DNA of 22,707 nucleotides from Oscillospiraceae bacterium (GCA_015063655.1 SVTU01000004.1:1-22707), one strand, 5' to 3'; positions 1-7,115 are shown, counted from the stretch's first letter. The notes: generated by a model from the letters alone, not told the origin. Translations and numbers: made by a program.

Positions 1-401
1 CGATTGTTGAACACCATGCCGCACACAAGACCGCTCTCTTTTGCTAAGTCGGCGACCTCTGCGGCCTGCTCGGCCGTTACGCACAGGGGCTTTTCGCACA
101 GCACGTGCTTGCCTGCTTGCAGGGCCTTCAGCAGTGTATCATAGTGATATATATTCGGCGTGCAGATATCCACGACGTCGATCTCGGGATCGTTTATCAT
201 CTCATCCTCACACCGCACGGCCCCGTCAAAGCCATATTGCTCGGCGATGCCCTGTGCACGCTCGTGCGAGGTGGTGCAAAGCGAGCGGACGTGAGCACGG
301 AAGGGAAGCGAGCCGTAAAAATAGGGAAGCGTATCTACGGCATAGGCATGCACCTTGCCCATCGCACCAAAGCCAAGTAAACCGATACGAATATCCTTCA
401 T
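1..401 (-). CDS. Gfo/Idh/MocA family NAD(P)-dependent oxidoreductase (partial, N-terminal part)
   Basis: This is the first 133 or so residues of a sugar or inositol dehydrogenase-like protein, cut by the left edge. I translated it directly. A Rossmann dinucleotide site GFGAMGKVHA lies at residues 10-19, VVDICTPN at about 75-82, and the family signature GKHVLCEKPL at about 95-104, whose Lys contacts cofactor and substrate. These are the standard landmarks of the family, which oxidises or reduces hydroxyls on sugars, cyclitols or their derivatives in the cytoplasm. The substrate cannot be told from this fragment. ATG at 399-401 is chosen because GGAGG sits 8 nt upstream and a promoter is visible at 439-467. 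Three of the window's edge genes concern carbohydrates, so a glycan-catabolic role is a fair inference. Confidence 0.93.
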   Translation of the reverse strand, partial: MKDIRIGLLGFGAMGKVHAYAVDTLPYFYGSLPFRAHVRSLCTTSHERAQGIAEQYGFDGAVRCEDEMINDPEIDVVDICTPNIYHYDTLLKALQAGKHVLCEKPLCVTAEQAAEVADLAKESGLVCGMVFNN

Positions 402-438
402 GCTGTGTTTCCTCCGTGTCAATATCTCTATAAAGAAT

Positions 439-467
439 ATTATACCGCATATTGCCAAAAATTTCAA
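439..467 (-). promoter_or_regulatory. sigma-A type promoter of the oxidoreductase gene
   Basis: Read on the minus strand, TTGAAA (462-467) is followed after exactly 17 nt by a perfect TATAAT (439-444). The start codon is about 38 nt below the -10 box. The sequence between has only the ribosome binding site, so the transcript should have a short, simple leader. Confidence 0.8.
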
Positions 468-488
468 TAGCATTATATAATAATTTAG

Positions 489-529
489 AAAAAAAATAGG
501 CGGCCGAGTGCGCTTGTGCGCTCGGCCGC
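489..529 (-). terminator. intrinsic terminator of the exonuclease-thiI operon
   Basis: On the minus strand, just after the thiI stop, a GC-rich hairpin (500-529) pairs GCGGCCGAG with CTCGGCCGC. It is followed by CTA and then eight T residues (489-496). It sits before the promoter of the next leftward gene and so isolates the two units. Confidence 0.88.
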
Positions 530-535
530 TACAGT

Positions 536-1714
536 TTAATACTGTGCTTCGATGTATTCGGTCGTCAGAGTGGCGAGAGCTTCCTCTACGAGGGCGTCAA
601 AGTCAAGCTTGCGCTCCTCTACCAGCACCTTTTCAAGCTCTGGACGGGTCTTGGGGTGCTTGGGCGTGAAGACGGTACAGCAGTCCTCATAGGGAAGGAT
701 CGAGGTCTCAAACGTGCCGATGGCACGGGAGAGCTGCACGATCTCCTCCTTGTCCATACCGATGCAGGGGCGAAATACGGGCATGCTGACGGCGTTATCG
801 GTCACGCCGATGGCCTGCATGGTCTGAGAGGCCACCTGCCCCACGCTCTCGCCCGTGATGAGAGCACCGCAGCCACGCTGAGCGGCGATCTTCTCGGCGA
901 TCGCCATCATGTAACGGCGAAGCAGAAGCGTAAAGTAATCCTCCTGGCAGTGCTTCACAAGCTCCTCTTGAATGTGCGTCAGCGACACCACGTGTACACG
1001 TATATCGCCTGCGTACACAGCCACAAGTCGGGCAAGCTCCAGCACCTTTTCCTTGGCACGCTCGCTGGTGTAGGGGAAGGATTCAAAATGAACAGCTTCG
1101 ATCTTCACGCCCCGTTTGGCCAGCATGTAGCCCGCTACGGGGGAGTCAATGCCGCCCGACAGCAGCAAAAGTCCCTTGCCGTTACTGCCTACGGGCATAC
1201 CGCCCGCGCCCTTGAAGCTACCCGCTGAGACGTAAGCTCCATATTCACGGATCTCCACACGAACGGTGACGTCGGGCTCATGCACGTCTACACGAAGCCA
1301 ATGGCAGGCAGACAGTACCTCTCCGCCAATTTCACGGGAGAGTGCCATAGAGTCTAAGGGGAAGGCCTTGTCGGAGCGCTTGGATTCCACCTTAAAGGTC
1401 TTTTTACCCGTAAGGAAGGCGGGCAGGTAGGCACGGGCCGTGGCACGAATGCTGTCCATGCTCTTGTCGCACACGGCGGCACGGCTGACCGTTACAATGC
1501 CAAACACCCGTCTGGCCGCCTCAAACATGCCGTCCATGTCGGCTGTGTCGTCCTCGGGCTGAATATAGATGGTGCTTTGCGAGCGATACACGTCAAAGGG
1601 CCCGTAGGCGGCGGCTCGCTTCTTGATCTCACGGGTGAGCATGTCCTCAAAGTTCTTTTTGTTAGCACCCTTGAGAACGATCTCACCGTATTTACATAAA
1701 ATAATTTCCTTCAT
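536..1714 (-). CDS. thiI: tRNA 4-thiouridine synthase / thiamine sulfurtransferase ThiI
   Basis: ThiI adenylates U8 of tRNA and transfers persulfide sulfur to give 4-thiouridine. In many bacteria it also sulfurates ThiS for thiamine thiazole synthesis. The 392-residue product has an N-terminal ferredoxin-like and THUMP region (about 1-165), then a PP-loop ATP pyrophosphatase domain with SGGIDSP at 186-192. DCC at 344-346 matches the conserved Cys region near residue 344 of the E. coli protein. The C-terminal rhodanese domain of E. coli ThiI is absent, as is usual in Bacillota, so sulfur must come from a separate cysteine desulfurase. None is encoded nearby, although thiI often lies beside one. 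AAGAGG upstream of the ATG overlaps the stop of the preceding exonuclease gene. The 12-nt gap indicates co-transcription and possibly coupled translation. Confidence 0.96.
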   Translation of the reverse strand: MKEIILCKYGEIVLKGANKKNFEDMLTREIKKRAAAYGPFDVYRSQSTIYIQPEDDTADMDGMFEAARRVFGIVTVSRAAVCDKSMDSIRATARAYLPAFLTGKKTFKVESKRSDKAFPLDSMALSREIGGEVLSACHWLRVDVHEPDVTVRVEIREYGAYVSAGSFKGAGGMPVGSNGKGLLLLSGGIDSPVAGYMLAKRGVKIEAVHFESFPYTSERAKEKVLELARLVAVYAGDIRVHVVSLTHIQEELVKHCQEDYFTLLLRRYMMAIAEKIAAQRGCGALITGESVGQVASQTMQAIGVTDNAVSMPVFRPCIGMDKEEIVQLSRAIGTFETSILPYEDCCTVFTPKHPKTRPELEKVLVEERKLDFDALVEEALATLTTEYIEAQY

Positions 1715-1726
1715 ACAAGCCTCTTG

Positions 1727-2806
1727 TCAAGCGTAGTAATGGGGGAACAGCACGTTCCACACCTCACGGCAGGCGTAGGTGTCGGCGGTGGAGGAATGGG
1801 GAACACCCTGCCATTCAATGGAAAACGCTTCCATGGCATCGATGAGGGAGGCATGCTCCTGCTCGGGCAGATGCTCGGTGGCGTAGCGCACGAATTCGTT
1901 GGCGGCGCAACGGGTCTTTTGGTGCAGAGCCTCTCGCTCCTCGTCTGTTTCGTAGATCTTTTTGATGTGGCTGTAGTCGGTGGAAACGCCGTAGGCAATG
2001 AGATTGTCGGCGTTCTCGAAGATCTCCTTGATGCGGGGCGTCAGCTCGGCAAGGGTGGGGGATTCGGTCACCATATCGGGCGTGATGCCGTGGATCTTCT
2101 CGGTGCGTGGCCATTTTTTGGTATGTACGGGACGCACCAAAGTATCCATCACCAGCTCTCCCGCACCGTCCACAATGGTGATGGAGAGAATTTCGTCATG
2201 ATCGTAAAAGCCCGTCAGCTCCAAATCAAAGAACAACACACGGCGGGGGTCCATGCCGTAGTGAGCGGCACGCAGGGCGTCGCCCTCCTCACGGCGAACG
2301 GCAAGCTCCTCCTCGTAGCAGGCACGGCACAGCTTTTTCTTATAGCGAACGTCACCGCCGCACTTTACGCACATGAGGGGCATACGCTTGGCGGTCTTTT
2401 TGTCGTACATAAAGAGAACGGACTTGTCCGCCTTGTAGGTAAACGCCACTGGCTCTTCAATCACCTCATAGTGCATGGCACGCAGGCGATCCTCGGTGTA
2501 GTAGCCGCAGGTAGCGGCACGCTTCACGGACATGCGCTCGATCACCGTACCGCTTTCCAGCGTATAGGTGTCCTTGCGGGCGGTGGGGGCATACCACAGC
2601 TCGGGCGGCGCCTCAACCACACGCTCGGGGTGGAAATAGTAGATGATCTTGCCGTCAGCGGCGGTTTCGAACGCCACGGGGTCGCCCGAGGGCATCAGGT
2701 GAAGCATGGAGAGCGTGGCACGGGTCAGATAGTCACGCTTGTCTGCCTCACGGCGGGTGATCTCGGGAATGGTAGCACCCGAGCGAAGCTTCATTTGATT
2801 TTTCAC
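1727..2806 (-). CDS. DEDDh-type 3'-5' exonuclease domain protein with a zinc ribbon
   Basis: A 359-residue protein of three parts. Residues 1-140 form a domain I cannot name. A four-cysteine zinc ribbon follows (C146xxC149, C160xxC163). Residues 188-357 form a DnaQ-like exonuclease with FDLELTG (D194, E196), TDYSHI (D277) and PHSSTAD (H337, D342), which complete the DEDDh active site. KIHGITPDMV at about 237-246 is also typical of DnaQ-fold exonucleases. Such enzymes remove nucleotides from the 3' end of DNA or RNA using two metal ions. The zinc ribbon suggests nucleic acid binding. I choose the GTG start at 2804-2806 because GGAGG lies 6 nt upstream. Longer in-frame extensions run into the leader and promoter. 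First gene of an operon with thiI; a link to tRNA metabolism is only inference. Confidence 0.9.
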   Translation of the reverse strand: MKNQMKLRSGATIPEITRREADKRDYLTRATLSMLHLMPSGDPVAFETAADGKIIYYFHPERVVEAPPELWYAPTARKDTYTLESGTVIERMSVKRAATCGYYTEDRLRAMHYEVIEEPVAFTYKADKSVLFMYDKKTAKRMPLMCVKCGGDVRYKKKLCRACYEEELAVRREEGDALRAAHYGMDPRRVLFFDLELTGFYDHDEILSITIVDGAGELVMDTLVRPVHTKKWPRTEKIHGITPDMVTESPTLAELTPRIKEIFENADNLIAYGVSTDYSHIKKIYETDEEREALHQKTRCAANEFVRYATEHLPEQEHASLIDAMEAFSIEWQGVPHSSTADTYACREVWNVLFPHYYA

Positions 2807-2930
2807 AGTTTTCCTCCATAGACCTTGTGCCAAACCGAAGCGGCCAAGGCGGTTGTATTTTGATACGAAAGGTGGCGATTCGGTCGCACCGCCACGGGGC
2901 AGAGGGCTTTTCGCAAGCGAAAAACACACA
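2807..2930 (-). promoter_or_regulatory. structured 5' leader of the exonuclease-thiI operon
   Basis: This is the roughly 120-nt transcribed leader between the promoter and the GTG start. On the minus strand I see three hairpins in order. They are TTTTCGC/GCGAAAA with a TT loop, GTGGCG/CGCCAC around a 12-nt loop, and CCTTGGCC pairing with GGCaCAAGG (one bulged A), which ends 8 nt before the ribosome binding site. I cannot match it to a known riboswitch and there is no T-tract attenuator. Confidence 0.5.
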
Positions 2931-2936
2931 AATATT

Positions 2937-2965
2937 ATTATAACATAAAGAAAGCAATCTGTCAA
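2937..2965 (-). promoter_or_regulatory. consensus sigma-A promoter of the exonuclease-thiI operon
   Basis: On the minus strand both hexamers are perfect: TTGACA (2960-2965), a 17-nt spacer and TATAAT (2937-2942). This should be a strong constitutive promoter. It places the transcript start near 2930, about 124 nt before the GTG. Confidence 0.9.
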
Positions 2966-3049
2966 TCACCAAAAGAGGATAAAATCGAAATAAATGTTTT
3001 GATCGGTCGTGCGCCTTCGGCTTACGGAGCGAGCGGGTACGCCCCTCCT

Positions 3050-3236
3050 GCGTCATTCTGAGCGGAGGACGTAGTCCGTAGTCGAAGCCCGTAGGGCGAA
3101 CGATTGTCTTGCAATCGTTCGAATCTCGCAGGCAATGTACTACACCCTTTTTCGCCGAGATCCCAAACGACGTCACCCGTCGTTTGATCCTCGGTCGCTG
3201 ACGCTCGCTCGGATTTCGACAAGCTCAGGATGACGC
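3050..3236 (-). repeat. MITE-like palindromic repeat, copy 1 (inverted, diverged)
   Basis: This 187-bp copy is the reverse complement of the three copies at 6816-7559. One end is GCGTCATTCTGAGCG and the other a decayed version, GCTCAGGATGACGC. It keeps the stems GGAC/GTCC, GCCC/GGGC and CAAACGAC/GTCGTTTG. The inner hairpin seen in copies 2 and 3 is replaced by a different palindrome of similar size, CGAACGATTG/CAATCGTTCG (about 3099-3123). It encodes no protein. It is the most diverged member and probably the oldest here. Confidence 0.88.
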
Positions 3237-3254
3237 AGCGAAAAAGCTCATTCG

Positions 3255-3361
3255 CAAGCGTTGCGACTCGTGCGCTCCGCTTACGGCTCGTGCGCTTCGC
3301 TTACGGGCAAGTTTGCTTCGCAAACGTTGCGACTCGTGCGCTCCGCTTACGGCTCGTGCGC
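3255..3361 (+). repeat. direct repeat pair carrying CTCGTGCGC words
   Basis: A 41-nt sequence at 3255-3295 recurs at 3321-3361 with one mismatch. Each copy contains CTCGTGCGC twice, at 3267, 3287, 3333 and 3353. The same word, followed by TTCGC, also abuts the ends of repeat copies 2 and 4 (7014 and 7563). It therefore looks like a second small unit that travels with the larger palindromic element. I see no coding sense in it. Confidence 0.8.
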
Positions 3362-3429
3362 CCACCGCCCCATTCCTTCCATAAAATACTGTCAAAATGC
3401 ACAAAAAAGGAAAAAATGGAAAATAGGTA

Positions 3430-3458
3430 TTGCCAAACACGGGGACTTGTGGTACAAT
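3430..3458 (+). promoter_or_regulatory. sigma-A promoter of the secreted beta-helix protein gene
   Basis: TTGCCA (3430-3435), a 17-nt spacer and TACAAT (3453-3458) each differ from consensus at one position. The start would be near 3465, leaving a leader of about 340 nt. A perfect palindrome TTTTTCC-GTAC-GGAAAAA (3486-3503) lies near the transcript's 5' end. It could form a protective hairpin or be an operator. Confidence 0.75.
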
Positions 3459-3464
3459 GTATCT

Positions 3465-3807
3465 GTATACTTGTATAGGTATGCCTTTTTCCGTACGGAA
3501 AAAAAGGGCGAATGCCCCCGCTTTGTCGCTATCACGGCAAAGCAGAAAGGAGACTGTGAAGATAATCTGCTACGCATGACAATGTGCCCGTGTTGCGTGC
3601 CGTATGATCTGCCCCAACAGCTCATACACGCTTGCTCCCCCCCAAGGGGCAAGAATAACCCGCTTCCCCCCAAGAGGCGAGTGAGCAAACGCAACGGCCT
3701 ACCCCAATAGGCAAGGGAGCGTTGCCGAGAACGTGCAGTTTATAATATATTTATCCCCAAGGTGCGAGGCACCAAAATATATCCAAAATTGAATAGGAGG
3801 AAAAAAC
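3465..3807 (+). promoter_or_regulatory. long structured leader with four CCCCAA-exposing hairpin units
   Basis: I see no recognisable gene or riboswitch in this stretch, but it folds extensively. Small stems appear early, such as GGGC/GCCC at about 3507-3518 and GCTTTG/CAAAGC soon after. Then come four units sharing the 14-nt pattern CCCCAAKDKGCRAG, at 3640, 3668, 3702 and 3755. Unit 1 pairs 3631-3638 with 3646-3653 (loop CCCCCAA). Unit 2 pairs 3661-3666 with 3674-3679 (loop CCCCCAA). Unit 3 pairs 3697-3701 with 3708-3712 (loop CCCCAA) inside an outer stem 3691-3696/3720-3725. Unit 4 leaves CCCCAA unpaired between an outer AT stem (3745-3752/3775-3782) and the stem GGTGC/GCACC. The last stem ends 12 nt before AGGAGG (3795-3800), so it may affect translation or mRNA life. 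Confidence 0.55.
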
Positions 3808-6576
3808 ATGAAGCGATTTTTATCGTTTCTGCTGTCTGCTTTGATGGTCTTGAGCCTCGTAGCGACAGCAGGCATCATGGTCGTTGCAGCTGACCATGAG
3901 CCCGCAGTAGATACTACTGTGGATGCGGCTACCGTTAGCGTATATGACGGTACGCCCGATTATTCGTGGTTCGTGAGCGCTGACGGTACTGGTACCTTGA
4001 CCTACGTTGACGCTACCGAATACACGTTAACAAAGGCTGATGAATTCATGGGCTTTGCCAACCTGGTAAACGGTGCGGCTAAAGTAACTTACGTGGATTC
4101 GTCAACGAGCACGGAAACCACCGCTGCTGTTCCTGCCCAGAGATTTACGGGCAAGACGATTAAGCTTGGCAAGAATCTTGTGATCAACCAAGGTGACGCC
4201 GACACGTGGACCAAGGAAACCACCGGTCTTTACGAGTGGGTTCCGATTGGACACGATAAGGGCTCGGGCTCCGGTACTTCGTCCGTTAACTTGACCTTCC
4301 AGGGAACCTTTGACGGACAGGACCATTACATTTCCGGTGTGTTCAGTAATTCCAAGTGGTCTAATAATACACAGTACAAGGCAGTAGGTGCAAAAGGTGT
4401 TCCTGCGGATGGACGTGACAACGGTTTCTTCTTCCATGCATCTAACGGTGCTGTGATTAAGAACTTCTCCATTATCAATTCTGCCTTTATCAATGCCGGT
4501 AAGGGGGGGACAGATTTCCAGGGCAACTCCTCTGTTTGTACCCGTATTACAGGCAAAGTAACGATTGAGAATATCTATTCTGATGCGTATGTAAACGGCT
4601 TGTGGGGTACCGGTGCTATCGTTGGTTATGCCAATAAGTCTTATACGAACCAGTCGAACTCGTTGGATTGTAATTATGTAAAGAATTGTGTGTTTACGGG
4701 CACTTTGGTAAAGGAAACTACCAATACAAACCGTTCCGGCGGTTTTGCCTTGATGGTAGGATGTATTGAGGGCGTTTATTGTTATATTGAGGATAATCTG
4801 TTCGCAGGTGATCTTAAAGGCAATACAAAGTTGTGGAACAGCGGTAAGGAACATATCGGTGTTGCTAATAGCAAGTTGGCTTATATAAAGAATTGTCAGG
4901 CCATTATTAATGGTAAGACACTTTATAATGATGCTGATTACAGCGATTGGACGCAGACTACCAATAATCTGTTTGGTGGTATCGTGCCCACTAAGCCCTA
5001 TACGCTGTATCAGGGCTTGGATATGAATTCCTATGATCTCTATGAAGCCTCACAGGCTACCGATGACAATATGTACGGTTGGTTTACCGTAGACGCTAAC
5101 GGCAAGGCAACTGTCAAGACCTATACGCTGAACAGCGCCGAGGCGTTTATCGGCTTCCGTAACCTGGTGAACGGAGAGGGTAAGGGCTGGCATGATGCCG
5201 ATGCTGACAGCGTGATTGACGACGGCGAGATCATTGCCGTTGCCGCACAGCCCTTTGCTGATATTGCAAGAGTGGATAAAGGCACTAAGCCGGGGGAAGC
5301 TAGTAATGCAAAGTCGAGCGAGTGGTATGTTACTTCTGTTTCCAACCAGATTACCGTTAAGCTCGGTGTGAATATTGTTCTCAACGAGGGTGATGCCAGC
5401 ACCTGGACGAAGGATACCACGGGTCTGTACGAGTGGATTCCGATTGGTCATAATAACATTCAGTTGCTACCGTTCTCCGGTATTTTTGACGGTGACGGAA
5501 AATATATTTCCGGTGTGTTCAGTCCCGCCAAATGGGACTCTGCTGACGTAGGATGTCCCGGAAGCGTAACGGTTTCTTATACTACGTTTGATGGAAAAAC
5601 AGCAACAAAATCCGGTCAAGGATGGACAGCCGGTCGTGACAACGGTCTTTTTGGCGGAACGAGCGGTGCAACCTTAAAGAATTTTGCCGTTATTAATTCC
5701 ACCTTTATTAACTGGTATTCCTCTAGCAACTATCAAGGTAACGGTTCTCTCGTTAGCCGTGCCAACAGCGGTACTAAGATTGACAATGTGTATTCCGATG
5801 CTTACGTAACGGGCACCTATGGCGTTGGCGGTTTGGTTGGCTTTGTCGGCGGAAACTCCAGCAATCTCGGTGCTTGCTCGATTACCAACTGTATCTATGC
5901 CGGTACGTTAACAAAAGCAAATCAGAATGCTTCTCATACTGCATTCGGTGTTTTGGTGGGCGTTAATGAGTCTAAAGCTATGACGGTGACGGATTGTGTA
6001 TTTGCAGGAACATTGAATGGCTCGACGCTAACCGACGGGGAGTTCTATACATCACGTCATAATAGCGTTGGTTCCATTATTTATGACTGCCGTTACGTTG
6101 GTGCTGATTATGAGGCCTACACCAACTGGGTAGAGCTTGAGGGCGATATTGCCGTTCCTGCTGCTGCTTGGAACGTTGCTAAGAAGTCCTTTAAGGATAT
6201 CGAAATGTCCTTCGTTCAGGAAACCGACGTGGTTGAGGGCGAGTACACCATTCGTTTGGCTTCCGAGATCTTCAACCTGGGCGCTACCACGGCAGGCTAT
6301 GAGATCAAGGTTGGCGACATTTGGGTTGAGCTTGGTAGCTCCACCACCGTATACAAGTCGCTGAATGCCAAGGGCGGCGACGGTCAGATCGCTAAGATCC
6401 AGGCTGATTACGGTAAGTATTACACCGCTATTGAGTTGATTGCCGATGCAGGCTCTGAGGTTATCTTTACGGTCAGACCTTACATCGTGATCGAGAGTGA
6501 GACGACCTATGGCACGGCATACACCATTACCTACGATGCCGAGGGTGCCTTTGTGAGCGCCGTTGCGGCAAACTAA
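3808..6576 (+). CDS. secreted protein with two tandem GLUG/beta-helix modules
   Basis: A 922-residue exported protein. Residues 1-27 are a signal peptide (MKR, hydrophobic core, likely cleavage after VVA). Two homologous modules follow, at about 50-370 and 420-765. Each opens with a Trp-Phe motif and FANLVNG/FRNLVNG, continues with LYEW(V/I)PIGH, DG..(H/K)YISGVFS and GRDNG, and ends in short strand repeats such as GVGGLVGF. These resemble GLUG motifs and suggest a right-handed beta-helix. Module 2 carries an acidic DxDxD-like insert (463-474) that could bind calcium. Residues 780-922 form a beta-rich tail without LPXTG, S-layer or membrane anchor. I cannot assign catalysis; adhesion or glycan binding is inference. 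Start supported by AGGAGG 7 nt upstream. It has a strong promoter and shares a terminator with the small gene behind it. Bases 4300-6100 are more AT-rich at wobble positions than the rest. Confidence 0.9.
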   Translation: MKRFLSFLLSALMVLSLVATAGIMVVAADHEPAVDTTVDAATVSVYDGTPDYSWFVSADGTGTLTYVDATEYTLTKADEFMGFANLVNGAAKVTYVDSSTSTETTAAVPAQRFTGKTIKLGKNLVINQGDADTWTKETTGLYEWVPIGHDKGSGSGTSSVNLTFQGTFDGQDHYISGVFSNSKWSNNTQYKAVGAKGVPADGRDNGFFFHASNGAVIKNFSIINSAFINAGKGGTDFQGNSSVCTRITGKVTIENIYSDAYVNGLWGTGAIVGYANKSYTNQSNSLDCNYVKNCVFTGTLVKETTNTNRSGGFALMVGCIEGVYCYIEDNLFAGDLKGNTKLWNSGKEHIGVANSKLAYIKNCQAIINGKTLYNDADYSDWTQTTNNLFGGIVPTKPYTLYQGLDMNSYDLYEASQATDDNMYGWFTVDANGKATVKTYTLNSAEAFIGFRNLVNGEGKGWHDADADSVIDDGEIIAVAAQPFADIARVDKGTKPGEASNAKSSEWYVTSVSNQITVKLGVNIVLNEGDASTWTKDTTGLYEWIPIGHNNIQLLPFSGIFDGDGKYISGVFSPAKWDSADVGCPGSVTVSYTTFDGKTATKSGQGWTAGRDNGLFGGTSGATLKNFAVINSTFINWYSSSNYQGNGSLVSRANSGTKIDNVYSDAYVTGTYGVGGLVGFVGGNSSNLGACSITNCIYAGTLTKANQNASHTAFGVLVGVNESKAMTVTDCVFAGTLNGSTLTDGEFYTSRHNSVGSIIYDCRYVGADYEAYTNWVELEGDIAVPAAAWNVAKKSFKDIEMSFVQETDVVEGEYTIRLASEIFNLGATTAGYEIKVGDIWVELGSSTTVYKSLNAKGGDGQIAKIQADYGKYYTAIELIADAGSEVIFTVRPYIVIESETTYGTAYTITYDAEGAFVSAVAAN

Positions 6577-6593
6577 GAAGGAGGTAAGAGAAT

Positions 6594-6749
6594 ATGAAAA
6601 AGATTTACATGGCACCCATGAGTGAGCTTATCGCTCTTTCCTCCCGTGACGTGATCACGTTGTCCGTTGAGGCCAACGATGGAACCGAGAAGGTGAGGAG
6701 TGTACACCTTTCCGACTATTTGGGTGGCGGTACACCCGATATCGAATAA
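6594..6749 (+). CDS. 51-residue microprotein (MKKIY...DVIT type), function unknown
   Basis: A short gene 17 nt after the beta-helix gene, with AAGGAGG at 6578-6584 and a 9-nt spacer. The product starts MKKIYMAPMSELIALSSRDV and ends LGGGTPDIE. It has no signal peptide, no membrane segment and no Cys. The pattern K-x-Y-x-x-P-x-x-E-L-I-x-L-x-x-x-D-V-I-T-x-S resembles short proteins I recall from gut Clostridia, but I cannot name the family. It lies before the strong terminator at 6768, so it is co-transcribed with the secreted protein. The Gly-rich tail could suggest a ribosomally made peptide precursor, yet no modifying enzyme is nearby. A small accessory, export-related or regulatory protein is equally possible. 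Confidence 0.75.
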   Translation: MKKIYMAPMSELIALSSRDVITLSVEANDGTEKVRSVHLSDYLGGGTPDIE

Positions 6750-6767
6750 GGTAAAGCCAAAACCTTT

Positions 6768-6800
6768 GCCGAGGGCTGTGAAAACAGCCCTCGGCTTTTT
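6768..6800 (+). terminator. strong intrinsic terminator of the beta-helix/microprotein unit
   Basis: GCCGAGGGCTGT pairs perfectly over 12 bp with ACAGCCCTCGGC around a GAAA tetraloop, then TTTTT. It lies 18 nt after the microprotein stop and defines the end of the two-gene transcript. Confidence 0.96.
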
Positions 6801-6815
6801 GTGTACCCCGCCCCC

Positions 6816-7009
6816 GCGTCATTCTGAGCGGAGCAAAGCGGAGTCGAAATCTGAGCGAGCAGATTGCGAGCGAAGATCAAACGACGGACAACGTCGTTTG
6901 GAATCTCGGGCGGGAAGGAACGATACCCTGCGAGATTCGCATGCTTGCAGGCAAGCATGCGCCCTTACGGGCTTCGACTACGGGCTACGCCCTTCGCTCA
7001 GAATGACGC
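6816..7009 (+). repeat. MITE-like palindromic repeat, copy 2
   Basis: A 194-bp element bounded by perfect 15-bp inverted ends, GCGTCATTCTGAGCG and CGCTCAGAATGACGC. Inside are AATCTG/CAGATT, CAAACGAC/GTCGTTTG, CGCATGCTTGC/GCAAGCATGCG, GCCC/GGGC and GGGC/GCCC stems. It has no transposase and no convincing reading frame. It starts 15 nt after the terminator at 6768-6800. The word CTCGTGCGC follows it directly at 7014. Confidence 0.92.
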
Positions 7010-7115
7010 AGGGCTCGTGCGCTTCGCTTACGGGCAGATGCCCATCGTGTAACCCCTGCCTGCGGCGGAAAACGAAACGTAAGGGATACAGATGATCTTG
7101 AAAATATGACCGTAG

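Noticed and set aside
2807..2965. Extension of the exonuclease to an upstream ATG at 2965
   Set aside because: It would translate the promoter and the structured leader. The GTG at 2806 has a perfect GGAGG site.
3556..3710. Possible short leader peptides in the long leader (a GTG at 3556 and an ATG at 3579)
   Set aside because: The GTG lies too close to its AGGAGA site and gives only seven codons. The longer frame is Pro/Lys-rich, lacks a ribosome site and crosses the hairpins. Evidence is too weak.
3640..3768. CRISPR-like array from the four CCCCAA units
   Set aside because: Units are about 14 nt, imperfect and spaced 28, 34 and 53 nt apart. No cas gene is present.
3465..3807. Known riboswitch (for example c-di-GMP, T-box or FMN) in the leader
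   Set aside because: None of the conserved cores I know is visible. The repeated CCCCAA loops do not fit these classes.
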